Shown piece after piece: positions 46,535 to 54,978 of a stretch of DNA of 64,000 nt; the stretch's first letter is position 1; each line of letters starts with the position of its first letter. This DNA is from Streptomyces sp. 378. Lineage in GTDB: Bacteria > Actinomycetota > Actinomycetes > Streptomycetales > Streptomycetaceae. Both the position numbers and the translations under genes were made by a program. Where the stretch lies: positions 1 through 64,000 of the forward strand of contig NZ_JASKMS010000033.1 in the NCBI RefSeq assembly GCF_030124145.1, in the 5' to 3' direction. The notes beneath the pieces are model-generated. The model did no database searches, was not told the origin of the DNA, and saw nothing but the letters and a program-made list of their open reading frames with translations.

Positions 46535-47359
46535 TTAGTTCTTCTGGATCTGGTCGAAGGAGAGCTCGACCGGCGTCTCGCGGCCGAAGATCTCCACGAG
46601 ACCCTTGACCTTCTTCGAGTCCGGGTTGATCTCGTTGATGGTCGCCTGCAGCGTGGCGAACGGGCCGTCGGTGACGGTGACCGAGTCGCCCACCTCGAAG
46701 TCCAGCACCTGGACCTCGACCTTGCGCTGCGGAGCCGGCTTGCCCTCGGCCTCGGCGGCCTCGCGGGCGGCCTTCTCCTCGGCCTCGGGGGCGAGCATCT
46801 TGACGATCTCGTCCAGGGTCAGCGGGTACGGGTCGTAGGCGTTGCCCACGAAGCCGGTGACGCCGGGGGTGTTGCGGACGACGCCCCAGGACTCGTTCGT
46901 CAGGTCCATGCGGACGAGGACGTAGCCCGGAAGCTTGTTCTGCTTGATCGTCTTGCGGTCGCCGTTCTTGATCTGGACGACCTCTTCCTGCGGCACCTCG
47001 GCCTGGAAGATGTAGTCCTCGACGTTCAGCGAGACGGCGCGCTGCTCCAGGTTGGTCTTCACGCGGTTCTCGTAGCCGGCGTAGGTGTGGATGACGTACC
47101 ACTCGCCGGGCAGGACCCGCAGTTCCTCACGGAGCTTCTCGATCGGGTCGCGGTCGTCCTCGGGCTCTTCCTCGAGTTCTTCCGCGGCCTCTTCGTCGTC
47201 CTCGGTCTCCGCCTCGGCGGCGTCGTCCGCGACGGCGTCGGCAGCCTCGACCTCGGCGGAGGCCTCGGTGTCCTCGCTGTCCGCGCCCTCGACGGTGTCG
47301 AGCTCGTCCTCGACGGACTCGACAGGCTCGATGGCGTCGTTCACGTTCGGGTCAGACAC
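46535..47359 (-). CDS. nusG: Transcription antitermination/termination factor NusG
   Basis: Couples RNA polymerase to Rho or to the ribosome. The 274-residue protein has an acidic N-terminal extension (residues 1-90, rich in Glu, Asp and Ala), typical of Streptomyces, then the NGN domain (GEWYVIHTYAGYENRVKTNL, about 96) and the C-terminal KOW domain (FEVGDSVTVTDGPFATLQAT). It follows secE by 80 bp, with a hairpin in the spacer. Confidence 0.98.
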   Translation of the reverse strand: MSDPNVNDAIEPVESVEDELDTVEGADSEDTEASAEVEAADAVADDAAEAETEDDEEAAEELEEEPEDDRDPIEKLREELRVLPGEWYVIHTYAGYENRVKTNLEQRAVSLNVEDYIFQAEVPQEEVVQIKNGDRKTIKQNKLPGYVLVRMDLTNESWGVVRNTPGVTGFVGNAYDPYPLTLDEIVKMLAPEAEEKAAREAAEAEGKPAPQRKVEVQVLDFEVGDSVTVTDGPFATLQATINEINPDSKKVKGLVEIFGRETPVELSFDQIQKN

Positions 47360-47404
47360 GGTGGCTGCTTCTTCCTGGATACATAGGGGTGGAACATGCG
47401 AAAG

Positions 47405-47427
47405 GAGCGCCGGGTACCTCGGCGCTC
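47405..47427 (-). terminator. Hairpin between secE and nusG
   Basis: An 8-bp perfect stem (GAGCGCCG / CGGCGCTC) with a 7-base loop starts 13 bases past the secE stop and is followed by CTTTCGC on the minus strand. It is weaker than the one after nusG and may only attenuate. Confidence 0.5.
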
Positions 47428-47439
47428 TTCGCGGACTGC

Positions 47440-47724
47440 TCAGCCGAACACGTACTTCGCGGCGTTGCTGAGCCCATAGTCAATCACGGTGACCAGGCCG
47501 ATCATGATGACGACGAAGATGATCACCACGGTCGTGTAGGTCGTCAGCTGGTTGCGGGTCGGCCAGACGACCTTGCGCAGCTCCGCGACGATCTGGCGAT
47601 AGAAGAGGGCGAGCCGCTTCAGCGGGCCCTTCTTTCCGCGCTTGCCGCCCTTGCGGCCCTTCTTGGACTCCGGCGCCTCGTCCTGGGCATCAGGCATGTC
47701 GATGGAGCCCACGGCGTCCGTCAC
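47440..47724 (-). CDS. secE: Preprotein translocase subunit SecE
   Basis: Clamps the two halves of SecY. The 94-residue protein has a charged N-terminal part (ESKKGRKGGKRGKKGPLKRL), the amphipathic helix ALFYRQIVAELRKVVWPTRN, and one membrane helix (TTVVIIFVVIMIGLVTVIDY). Together with the tRNA-Trp just upstream it forms the common tRNA-Trp-secE-nusG order. Confidence 0.97.
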   Translation of the reverse strand: MTDAVGSIDMPDAQDEAPESKKGRKGGKRGKKGPLKRLALFYRQIVAELRKVVWPTRNQLTTYTTVVIIFVVIMIGLVTVIDYGLSNAAKYVFG

Positions 47725-47832
47725 TCGTCCTCACCTGATTCCGGGTCGTGGCCGTGCCGCGCCCGGTCTGAGCCGCACGGCGGTGCATTGCTGTACGTAC
47801 ATGCGCACACATCCTGGCGATGGAGTGTGTAG

Positions 47833-47905
47833 CAGGGCCGGAGGGACTTGAACCCCCAACCGCTGGTTTTGGAGACCAGTGCTCTACCAATTGAGCTACG
47901 ACCCT
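47833..47905 (-). tRNA. tRNA-Trp (CCA)
   Basis: A 73-base cloverleaf. The acceptor arms are AGGGTCG and CGGCCCT with discriminator G; the D arm has GTAGCTCAATTGGTAGAGC; the anticodon loop CTCCAAA gives CCA; the T arm is GGGGGTTCAAGTCCCTC. The CCA end is not encoded. It lies 108 bp upstream of secE. Confidence 0.97.
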
Positions 47906-48211
47906 TTGTGTGTCCCCCAACGTACCGCATTCATCCGGATGCTTGGTGTGCACCGGACGGGCGCGGCCTGCTGAAGGCCAACGAGGTGAGAGTGTACGTG
48001 CTCGGCGGCCGGTCGTCGAACAGAATGGGCGCGGCGCAGGGCACGTTGGCGGAAGATCGCCTGGGGAGCGAGGGCCGGGCTGACGGGAATCCTGCGAAGA
48101 TCGCCCAGGCAGTGCAGGCGATCCGCACTGTTGTTCACGGGTTTGCCCGACGTTGTTCAGTCTGTGAAACCCCCGTGCCGCGCACGTTTCCGGTCTGAAA
48201 CGATGGGGCCC
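47906..48211. other. Divergent spacer between tRNA-Trp and aspartate aminotransferase
   Basis: This 306-bp stretch holds promoters for the tRNA-Trp/secE unit (minus) and the aminotransferase (plus). No gene, strong repeat or convincing consensus promoter was seen. Confidence 0.6.
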
Positions 48212-49438
48212 ATGAGCGCTGCAACCCCTCCCACCGAGCGCCGGGTCTCCGCCCGAGTCGGCGCGATCTCCGAGTCCGCCACCCTCGCCGTGGACGCCAA
48301 GGCCAAGGCCCTCAAGGCCGCAGGGCGGCCGGTGATCGGCTTCGGCGCCGGTGAACCCGACTTCCCGACCCCGGACTACATCGTCGAGGCCGCGATCGAG
48401 GCCTGCAAGAACCCGAAGTTCCACCGCTACACGCCGGCCGGCGGCCTGCCCGAGCTGAAGGCCGCGATCGCCGCGAAGACGCTGCGCGACTCCGGCTACG
48501 AGCCGGACGTCTCCCAGATCCTGGTCACCAACGGCGGCAAGCAGGCCATCTACGAGGCCTTCGCCGCGATCCTCGACCCGGGCGACGAGGTCATCGTGCC
48601 CGCGCCGTACTGGACGACGTACCCGGAGTCGATCCGGCTGGCCGGGGGTGTCCCGGTGGAGGTCGTCGCCGACGAGACGACCGGGTACCGGGTGACCGTC
48701 GAGCAGCTGGAGGCGGCCCGCACCGAGAAGACGAAGGTCGTCCTCTTCGTCTCGCCGTCGAACCCGACCGGCGCGGTCTACAGCGAGCACGAGACCGAGG
48801 CCATCGGCCACTGGGCCGTCGAGCACGGCCTGTGGGTGCTGACCGACGAGATCTACGAGCACCTGGTCTACGGCGACGCCTCCGCCGTGTCGCTGCCGGC
48901 GGTGCTGCCCGAGCTGCGCGACAAGTGCGTCGTGGTCAACGGTGTCGCGAAGACGTACGCCATGACCGGCTGGCGCGTGGGGTGGATCATCGGCCCGAAG
49001 GACGTCGTCAAGGCCGCGACGAACCTGCAGTCGCACGCCACGTCGAACGTGTCCAACGTCGCCCAGGCCGCCGCGCTGGCCGCCGTCTCCGGTGACCTGG
49101 ACGCCGTCGCGACGATGCGCGAGGCGTTCGACCGGCGCCGCAAGACCATCGTGCGGATGCTGAACGAGATCGACGGCGTGGTGTGCCCGGAGCCGGAGGG
49201 CGCCTTCTACGCGTACCCGTCGGTGAAGGAGCTGGTCGGCAAGGAGATCCGGGGCAGGCGGCCCAAGGACACCGTCGAGCTGGCCGCGCTGATCCTGGAG
49301 GAGTCCGAGGTCGCGGTCGTACCGGGTGAGGCCTTCGGCACGCCGGGCTACCTGCGGCTGTCGTACGCGCTGGGTGACGAGGATCTGGTCGAGGGTGTCT
49401 CGCGGATCCAGAAGCTGCTGGCGGAGGCGCGGGACTGA
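48212..49438 (+). CDS. Pyridoxal-phosphate aminotransferase, aspartate aminotransferase type
   Basis: Transfers the amino group between aspartate and 2-oxoglutarate, feeding amino-acid and nucleotide synthesis. The 408-residue class I protein has GFGAGEPDFPTPDYIVEAA, the NPTGAVYS motif, and the PLP-lysine motif NGVAKTYAMTGWRVGW. Start is the ATG at 48212 (MSAATPPTERRVSARVGAIS); upstream in-frame starts lack family similarity. Its place beside secE matches the aspC-like gene of S. coelicolor. Confidence 0.93.
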   Translation: MSAATPPTERRVSARVGAISESATLAVDAKAKALKAAGRPVIGFGAGEPDFPTPDYIVEAAIEACKNPKFHRYTPAGGLPELKAAIAAKTLRDSGYEPDVSQILVTNGGKQAIYEAFAAILDPGDEVIVPAPYWTTYPESIRLAGGVPVEVVADETTGYRVTVEQLEAARTEKTKVVLFVSPSNPTGAVYSEHETEAIGHWAVEHGLWVLTDEIYEHLVYGDASAVSLPAVLPELRDKCVVVNGVAKTYAMTGWRVGWIIGPKDVVKAATNLQSHATSNVSNVAQAAALAAVSGDLDAVATMREAFDRRRKTIVRMLNEIDGVVCPEPEGAFYAYPSVKELVGKEIRGRRPKDTVELAALILEESEVAVVPGEAFGTPGYLRLSYALGDEDLVEGVSRIQKLLAEARD

Positions 49439-49569
49439 CGTCCGCTTCGCCGGTCCTCCGGCTTGGGGCACATGCCGTTTTCGGTATGTGCCCCATTTGT
49501 TTGTGCGAGCAAGACCACGAAAGGGGAAACGGCTACCGGGACGGCCGGGACGTACGGCAGGATCCTGGG

Positions 49570-50601
49570 ATGGAGCGTGTACGTGATGTCTCTGAGCTGC
49601 CGAAAGCCCATCTGCACCTGCACTTCACCGGGTCGATGCGGCCCTCGACGGTGCTGGAACTGGCCGACAAACACGGCGTCCGGCTGCCCGACGCGCTGAG
49701 TGAGGCGCTGACCAGCGGGGAACCGCCGAGCCTGCGCGCAACGGACGAACGGGGCTGGTTCCGCTTTCAGCGGCTGTACGACGCGGCCCGCTCGTGTCTG
49801 CGGGCGCCGGAGGACATCCAGCGGCTGGTGCGGGAGGCCGCGGAGGAGGACGTGCGGGACGGGTCGGGCTGGCTGGAGATCCAGGTCGACCCGACGTCGT
49901 ACGCGCCGCGGCTGGGCGGGCTGATCCCGGCGCTGGAGATCATCCTGGACGCGGTGGAGACGACGTCGCGGGAGACCGGGCTCGGGATGCGGGTGCTGGT
50001 CGCGGCGAACCGGATGAAGCACCCGCTGGACGCGCGGACGCTGGCGCGGCTGGCGACGCGGTACGCCGACCGGGGTGTGGTCGGCTTCGGGCTGTCGAAC
50101 GACGAGCGGCGGGGGATGGCGCGGGACTTCGACCGGGCGTTCGCGATCGCGCGGGAGGCCGGACTGCTGTCGGCGCCGCACGGGGGCGAGCTGGCGGGTC
50201 CGTCCTCGGTGCGGGACTGCCTGGACGACCTGGGGGCGAACCGGGTGGGGCACGGGGTGCGGGCGGCGGAGGATCCGCGGCTGCTGAAGCGGTTGGCGGA
50301 CCGGCAGGTGACGTGCGAGGTGTGTCCGGCGTCGAACGTGGCACTGGGGGTGTACGAGAAGCCGGAGGACGTGCCGCTGCGGACCCTGTTCGAGGCGGGC
50401 GTGCCGTTGGCGCTGGGTGCGGACGATCCCCTGCTGTTCGGGTCACGTCTCGCCGCGCAGTACGAGATCGCGCGGCGGTATCACGGGTTCACGGATGCGG
50501 AGCTGGCGGAGGTGGCCCGGCAGTCGGTGCGGGGGTCGGCGGCGCCGGAGGATGTGAAGACGAAGCTGCTGGCGGGGGTGGACGACTGGCTGGCTGCGTA
50601 G
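49570..50601 (+). CDS. Adenosine deaminase-family enzyme
   Basis: Zinc hydrolase of the adenosine/adenine deaminase superfamily. The 343-residue protein has HLHLHFTGSM (metal histidines), SAPHGGELAGP (catalytic glutamate), GHGVRAAEDP and ALGADDPLLFG (metal aspartate). The motif HFTG instead of HLDG is common in the Streptomyces subgroup. The ATG at 49570 gives MERVRDVSELPKAHLHL. Substrate, adenosine or adenine, is not decided. Confidence 0.9.
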   Translation: MERVRDVSELPKAHLHLHFTGSMRPSTVLELADKHGVRLPDALSEALTSGEPPSLRATDERGWFRFQRLYDAARSCLRAPEDIQRLVREAAEEDVRDGSGWLEIQVDPTSYAPRLGGLIPALEIILDAVETTSRETGLGMRVLVAANRMKHPLDARTLARLATRYADRGVVGFGLSNDERRGMARDFDRAFAIAREAGLLSAPHGGELAGPSSVRDCLDDLGANRVGHGVRAAEDPRLLKRLADRQVTCEVCPASNVALGVYEKPEDVPLRTLFEAGVPLALGADDPLLFGSRLAAQYEIARRYHGFTDAELAEVARQSVRGSAAPEDVKTKLLAGVDDWLAA

Positions 50602-50620
50602 GTCGCGTCTGCGCTTGGGG

Positions 50621-51024
50621 CCGGGTGGGGGTGTGGGTTTCCGCTTCGCCTTCGCCTCACGCCGGGTGGGGGTGTGGGTTTCCGCTTCGCCTTCGCCTCA
50701 CGCCGGGTGGGGCGGTGCGTCTCCGCGCCTCACGCCGGGTGGGAGTGGTGCGCTTCCGTTTCGCCTCACGCCGGGTGGGGCGGTGCGTCTCCGCGCCTCA
50801 CGCCGGGTGGGGCGGTGCGTCTCCGCGCCTCACGCCGGGTGGGAGTGGTGCGCTTCCGTTTCGCCTCACGCCGGGTGGGGCGGTGCGTCTCCGCGCCTCA
50901 CGCCGGGTGGGGCGGTGCGTCTCCGCGCCTCACGCCGGGTGGGAGTGGTGCGCTTCCGTTTCGCCTCACGCCAGGTGGGGCGGTGCGCCTCCGCGCCTCA
51001 CGCCGGGTGGGGGTGCCGCCTTCG
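50621..51024. repeat. Minisatellite with 100-bp higher-order period
   Basis: About 12 tandem units share the core CCTCACGCCGGGTGGG. Three kinds occur: C (41 bp, GGTGTGGGTTTCC), A (32 bp, GCGGTGCGTCTCC) and B (36 bp, AGTGGTGCGCTTCC). The order is C C A B A A B A A B A-variant and a partial unit. The A-A-B triplet (100 bp) repeats almost perfectly from 50764 to 50963. Each unit has GGGTGGGG on the plus strand. No coding function is evident. Confidence 0.95.
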
Positions 51025-51044
51025 CCTGGCGCGGGGTGTGGGTC

Positions 51045-51155
51045 GGGGCCGCGCCGGGGGGTGTCCGTCCTCGGAACGGCGCGATGGGGTCGGACGCCGA
51101 CTCACTCGCGTTGACGCGCCAACCGCTGCGGGCGGACACCCCCCGACACGGCCCC
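51045..51155. repeat. Long imperfect inverted repeat near murB 3' end
   Basis: Arms GGGGGGTGTCCG (51056-51067) and CGGACACCCCCC (51133-51144) pair perfectly over 12 bp, and GGGGCCG (51045-51051) pairs with CGGCCCC (51149-51155). The enclosed 65 bases contain smaller inverted pieces. It may serve as a shared terminator of the convergent genes or be an old insertion end. Confidence 0.7.
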
Positions 51156-51268
51156 TTCTCGCCGTACGCGGGCGCGGGCCGCCCCCGCTGCGGATATGCG
51201 TGCCGCTAGGGGCGATGGGGGTCCCACTGCTCGAAGAGCTTGGGGGAAGCACCCCGCGCCGCCGGGGG

Positions 51269-52324
51269 CTACAGGCTGACCCCCACCGTCACGGGCTCGT
51301 TGACCAGGGTGATGCCGAAGGTCTCCTGGACGCCGGTCACGACCTCGCGGGCGAGGGCGAGGAGTTCCTCCGTCGTGGCGCTGCCCCGGTTGGTGAGGGC
51401 CAGGGTGTGCTTCGTGGAGATGCGGGCGGGGCCGTCGCCGTAGCCCTTGGTGAAGCCCGCCTTGTCGATCAGCCAGGCCGCTGAGGTCTTGGTGCGGCCC
51501 TCGCCGGCCGGGTACGCGGGCGGCTCCACCCCGTCGCCGAGCCGCTCGCGCACGCGTGCCCGGAACGTCGCGAAGTCCGTGTCCGTGAGGATCGGGTTGG
51601 TGAAGAAGGACCCGGCCGACCAGGTGTCGTGGTCCTCGGGGTCCAGGACCATGCCCTTGCCGGCGCGCAGCTTCAGCACGGTGTCGCGGGCCGAGGCGAG
51701 GGGGACGCGGTCGCCCGCTTCCACGCCGAGCACTCGGGCCGTCTCGGCGTACCGGAGGGGTGCGGAGAGGCCCTCGGCGTCCTCCAGGCGCAAGCGGACA
51801 CGCAGGACGACGTAGCGCTCGGGGTCGGACTTGAAGCGGCTGTGGCGGTAGGAGAAGGCGCAGTCCTCGTTGGCCAGGGTGACCGTCTCGCCGGTGCGGC
51901 GGTCATAGGCGACGACCTCGGTGATCGTCGAGGACACCTCCTGGCCGTAGGCCCCGACGTTCTGGATCGGTGTCGCGCCCGCCGAGCCGGGGATGCCGGC
52001 CAGGCATTCGATGCCGGCCAGACCCGCCTCGACCGTGCGCGCGACGGCGTCGGTCCAGACCTCGCCCGCGGCCAGCTCCAGCGTGGTGCCGTCGAGGGAG
52101 AAGCCCTTGGTGGCGATGACGAGGGCGGTGCCCTCGAAGCCCTTGTCGCCGATGACCAGGTTCGAGCCGCCGCCGATGAGCAGCAGCGGGGTGCCCGCCT
52201 CGTCGGCTTCGCGGACGGCGGCGATCACCTCGTCGTCCGTGGTCGCGGTGACCAGCCGGGTCGCGGGGCCGCCCAGGCGGAAGGTCGTCAACGGGGCGAG
52301 GGGGGCGTCGTGGAGTTCCTGCAC
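51269..52324 (-). CDS. murB: UDP-N-acetylmuramate dehydrogenase
   Basis: FAD enzyme that reduces UDP-GlcNAc-enolpyruvate in peptidoglycan synthesis. The 351-residue protein has FRLGGPATRLV, LLLIGGGSNLVIGDKGFEG (FAD binding), IQNVGAYGQEV, the arginine-containing SYRHSRFK and the serine loop SAGSFFTNPIL. The GTG at 52324 is preferred as it gives (M)QELHDAPLAPLTTFRLGG; a GTG at 52348 would overlap the upstream gene by 14 bp. Neither has a clear ribosome binding site. Confidence 0.92.
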   Translation of the reverse strand: MQELHDAPLAPLTTFRLGGPATRLVTATTDDEVIAAVREADEAGTPLLLIGGGSNLVIGDKGFEGTALVIATKGFSLDGTTLELAAGEVWTDAVARTVEAGLAGIECLAGIPGSAGATPIQNVGAYGQEVSSTITEVVAYDRRTGETVTLANEDCAFSYRHSRFKSDPERYVVLRVRLRLEDAEGLSAPLRYAETARVLGVEAGDRVPLASARDTVLKLRAGKGMVLDPEDHDTWSAGSFFTNPILTDTDFATFRARVRERLGDGVEPPAYPAGEGRTKTSAAWLIDKAGFTKGYGDGPARISTKHTLALTNRGSATTEELLALAREVVTGVQETFGITLVNEPVTVGVSL

Positions 52325-52334
52325 GGGCTCAAGA

Positions 52335-52736
52335 CTACGAGACGGCACTGACAGGGTCGGGCAGTCGGTGGAGTGCCTCCGGCCAGGAGAGCGGGAGGTC
52401 CTCGCTGTTCACCTGCCAGGTGGTGAAGGCCGAGTCCCTCATCTGCGGGGCCAGGCCCCGGGAGGCGGGGCCGTGGGCACCGGCGCGGACGAAGGCGTGG
52501 AGCGCGTCCTCGGACTCCCAGGCCGACAGGGTCCAGAAGGTCCGCTTCAGGGGCCGCGCCTTCAGGGTCGCCCCGTAGGCGCCGGGGCTGCGGCGGATCT
52601 GCCGCCAGACGGCGGGCGTACCGGCGAGGAACCTGAGGGCGCCCCACAGGGTGCGGGTCTCGAAGCGGGAGGCGAAGACGTGCACCTCGGTGTCGCGGGG
52701 CGGGGTGTTCGGGACGGTCCAGGGAAGGGTGGGCAT
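52335..52736 (-). CDS. DUF3291-like dimeric alpha/beta-barrel protein
   Basis: A 133-residue protein beginning MPTLPWTVPNTPPRDTEVHV. The pattern RTFWTLSAWESEDALHAFVR followed by GAHGPASRG is that of the ferredoxin-like DUF3291/antibiotic-monooxygenase class. It lies 10 bp upstream of murB and 31 bp after the MFS gene. Enzymatic activity is not known. Confidence 0.7.
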   Translation of the reverse strand: MPTLPWTVPNTPPRDTEVHVFASRFETRTLWGALRFLAGTPAVWRQIRRSPGAYGATLKARPLKRTFWTLSAWESEDALHAFVRAGAHGPASRGLAPQMRDSAFTTWQVNSEDLPLSWPEALHRLPDPVSAVS

Positions 52737-52767
52737 GGCCGCTTCTCCTTGCTCGGGTTCGTCGGGG

Positions 52768-54204
52768 TCAGGGGGAGACTGTCTCCGGCGCCGGTGCGGG
52801 TTCGGCTGTCCGCGCCTGCGGTTCCGGGTGCCGCCGGGTCGGTGTCAGCAGGGCCGCGATGCCCGCGAGGGCGACCACCGCGGAGCCGGTCACGAGGGCC
52901 GGCCGCATGCCGTCGACGAAGGTCTGGCCGGTCTCGTAGCCGCCCTGGGCCGCGAAGATCGACGCCATGACGGCGATGCCGAGCGCCCCGCCGACCTCGC
53001 GCAGGGCGTTGTTGGCGCCGGAGGCGATGCCCTGCTCCGAGGGTCGCACGCTGGACATCACCAGGTGCGAGGCGGGGGCGAAGAACAGCGCCATGCCGAT
53101 GCCGCTGATGATCAGGGCGGGCAGCTGGGCGGTGTAGGAGGCGTCGGCCGTGGCGACCACCGCCATGCAGCCGAGGCCCAGGGCCAGCAGGAAGAGGCCC
53201 GCGGCGACGACCGGGCGGCCGCCGATGCGGTCGGCCAGGATGCCGGCGACGGGGGCGACGAGCATCGGCATGCCGGTCCAGGGCAGCATCCTGAGGCCCG
53301 CCTCGGTGGGCGAGTAGCCGAGGACGCCCTGCATGTACTGGCTGAGCAGGAATATCGAGCCGAACATGCCGAGGAACATCAGCAGGCTCGCCGCGTTGAT
53401 GCCGGCGAAGGCCCGGGAGCGGAACAACCGCATCGGGAGCATGGGGTTCTTGGCGCGGGTGCTGTAGAGGACGAACCCGGCGAGCAGGGCCGACCCCGCG
53501 AACAGGGCCGTCAGGACGAGGGAGGAGGTCCAGCCGTCGGCCGGGCCGCGGACCAGGCCGTAGACGATGCCGAAGAGGCCGCCGCTGGCGAGCAGGGTGC
53601 CGGGGACGTCGAGCGGGGCTCCGGTGCCGTGGGACTCGGCGAGTCGCAACCGGGCGAGCGGCAGCAGGACCAGGCCCAGCGGGACGTTCAGCCAGAAGAT
53701 CCACTGCCAGGAGATGTGTTCGGTCAGGGTGCCGCCGACGAGCGGCCCGGAGGCCACGGCGAGTCCGTTGACAGCGCCCCAGATGCCGTAGGCCATGCCG
53801 CGCTTGGCGACGGGCACGGCGGCGGTGAGCAGGGTGAGCGTCAGCGGCATCATCACGGCCGCGCCGGCGCCCTGGACCGCGCGGGCGGCGATGAGGGAGT
53901 CGATGCCGGGTGCCATGGCGGCCGCGGCGGAGGCGCCGGTGAAGACGGTGATTCCGGCGATGAACAGCCGGCGGCGGCCGAAGCGGTCGCCGAGGGCGGC
54001 GCCGAACATCAGCAGGACGGCGAAGGTGAGCGTGTAGGCGCTCACGGTCCATTCCAGGTCGTGCAGTCCTCCGCCGAGGTCCTCGCGGATGGAGGGCAGG
54101 GCGGTGGTGACGACGAGGTTGTCGAGGGCCGCCATGAATCCGGCGACGCTGGTGATGACGAGGGCCCAGGCGGCTCCCCCGCGATGTGCGGTCCGCTGTG
54201 ACAT
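52768..54204 (-). CDS. MFS drug exporter, DHA2 (14-helix) family
   Basis: A 478-residue integral membrane protein. It has the DHA2 signatures LDNLVVTTALPSIREDLGG and the motif A-like GAALGDRFGRRRLFIAG, motif C-like IWGAVNGLAVASGPLVGG, and about 14 hydrophobic helices, as in EmrB/QacA proton antiporters. The ATG at 54204 is preceded by GGGGGAGAG. The upstream TetR gene and paired palindromic operators suggest induction by its substrate, which is unknown. Confidence 0.92.
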   Translation of the reverse strand: MSQRTAHRGGAAWALVITSVAGFMAALDNLVVTTALPSIREDLGGGLHDLEWTVSAYTLTFAVLLMFGAALGDRFGRRRLFIAGITVFTGASAAAAMAPGIDSLIAARAVQGAGAAVMMPLTLTLLTAAVPVAKRGMAYGIWGAVNGLAVASGPLVGGTLTEHISWQWIFWLNVPLGLVLLPLARLRLAESHGTGAPLDVPGTLLASGGLFGIVYGLVRGPADGWTSSLVLTALFAGSALLAGFVLYSTRAKNPMLPMRLFRSRAFAGINAASLLMFLGMFGSIFLLSQYMQGVLGYSPTEAGLRMLPWTGMPMLVAPVAGILADRIGGRPVVAAGLFLLALGLGCMAVVATADASYTAQLPALIISGIGMALFFAPASHLVMSSVRPSEQGIASGANNALREVGGALGIAVMASIFAAQGGYETGQTFVDGMRPALVTGSAVVALAGIAALLTPTRRHPEPQARTAEPAPAPETVSP

Positions 54205-54234
54205 CTCTCCCCCAGAGAGGTGATTCGCCGAGCA

Positions 54235-54254
54235 ATTAGTCATTAATCACTAAC
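54235..54254. promoter_or_regulatory. TetR operator upstream of the MFS gene
   Basis: ATTAGT-N8-CACTAAC, an imperfect palindrome that matches the site at 54875-54894 in 17 of 20 bases. It lies 31-50 bases before the exporter start, where a bound repressor would block transcription. Confidence 0.75.
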
Positions 54255-54296
54255 CTTGTCGGGCATGGAAAGGCGCGTCGATGCACCCTTCCCCCG

Positions 54297-54866
54297 TCAC
54301 GCCTCCAGCCGGCCCGTGAGCTTCGCCGACGGGTACAGGCCCTCCCAGACGCGGTGCTCGGGAGGAAAGCCCATTCCCAGCAGGCAGTTGATGAGCATTC
54401 CGTACGCCAGGAAGGTCGTCGTCTCTTTGGCGTCGGCGCCCAGCGGCACGTGGACGGTGTCCCACAGCCGCATCCAGCCGGCCCGGACCGACTCACCGAA
54501 CTCGCGGTCACCCTCCTGCTCGGCGGCCGCCACGGCGACGTACATCTGCATCTGCATCATCAGCCGTTCGGGCCGTTCCGCGATGACCCTGGTGTACGCG
54601 TTCGCCATGGCATGCTGCGCCGCTTCGCCCTCCAGGCCCTCAGCGGCCTCCTCGAAGGTACGGATGGAATCCTCGACACAGCGCTGCGCCGCCGCCAGGA
54701 AGATCGCCTTCTTGCCCGGGAACAGCCGGAAGAGGTACGGCTGTGAGACGCCGACCCGGCGGGCGATCGCCTCGGTGGAGGTGCCGTGGTAACCGCCGCG
54801 GGCGAACTCGGTCGTCGCCGCCCGGATCACGCTTTCGCGCCGCTCCTCCGCGCTCATCCTTGCCAT
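54297..54866 (-). CDS. TetR-family repressor
   Basis: A 189-residue regulator. Residues 1-60 form the TetR DNA-binding domain (EFARGGYHGTSTEAIARRVG, then VSQPYLFRLFPGKKAIFLAA). The ligand domain is of the AcrR-like size. It precedes the MFS exporter on the same strand; matching 20-bp palindromes lie before both genes, so it should repress itself and the exporter. The ATG at 54866 is used; one six bases upstream is also possible. Confidence 0.9.
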   Translation of the reverse strand: MARMSAEERRESVIRAATTEFARGGYHGTSTEAIARRVGVSQPYLFRLFPGKKAIFLAAAQRCVEDSIRTFEEAAEGLEGEAAQHAMANAYTRVIAERPERLMMQMQMYVAVAAAEQEGDREFGESVRAGWMRLWDTVHVPLGADAKETTTFLAYGMLINCLLGMGFPPEHRVWEGLYPSAKLTGRLEA

Positions 54867-54874
54867 GCCCACAA

Positions 54875-54894
54875 GTTAGTGCTCAATCACTAAC
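54875..54894. promoter_or_regulatory. TetR operator upstream of the TetR gene
   Basis: GTTAGTG-N6-CACTAAC, a perfect 7+7 palindrome, 9-28 bases before the TetR start codon. With the second copy at 54235-54254 this gives a clear candidate for autoregulation. Confidence 0.8.
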
Positions 54895-54978
54895 CATGTC
54901 AAGCGCGGCTCCGGGCGCCCTACGTGTAAGGGGCGCCCCGTAGTGGAGAGCGCCCCCTACACCGTGTCGCGGCCGGCC

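Larger units (their letters stand above)
50602..51268. other. Gap between convergent genes, filled by repeats
   Basis: A 667-bp stretch between two convergent genes. The left part is the minisatellite (50621-51024); the right part holds a long inverted repeat (51045-51155). Long ORFs here are repeat-driven and start or stop inside neighbouring genes. Confidence 0.8.

Noticed and set aside
50621..51024. Possible CRISPR array
   Set aside because: The units are contiguous with no unique spacers of constant length, and no cas genes are nearby; it is a tandem minisatellite.
50615..51484. Long plus-strand ORFs over the repeat region
   Set aside because: They are created by the stop-free tandem repeats, differ only by frame, and one runs antisense into murB.
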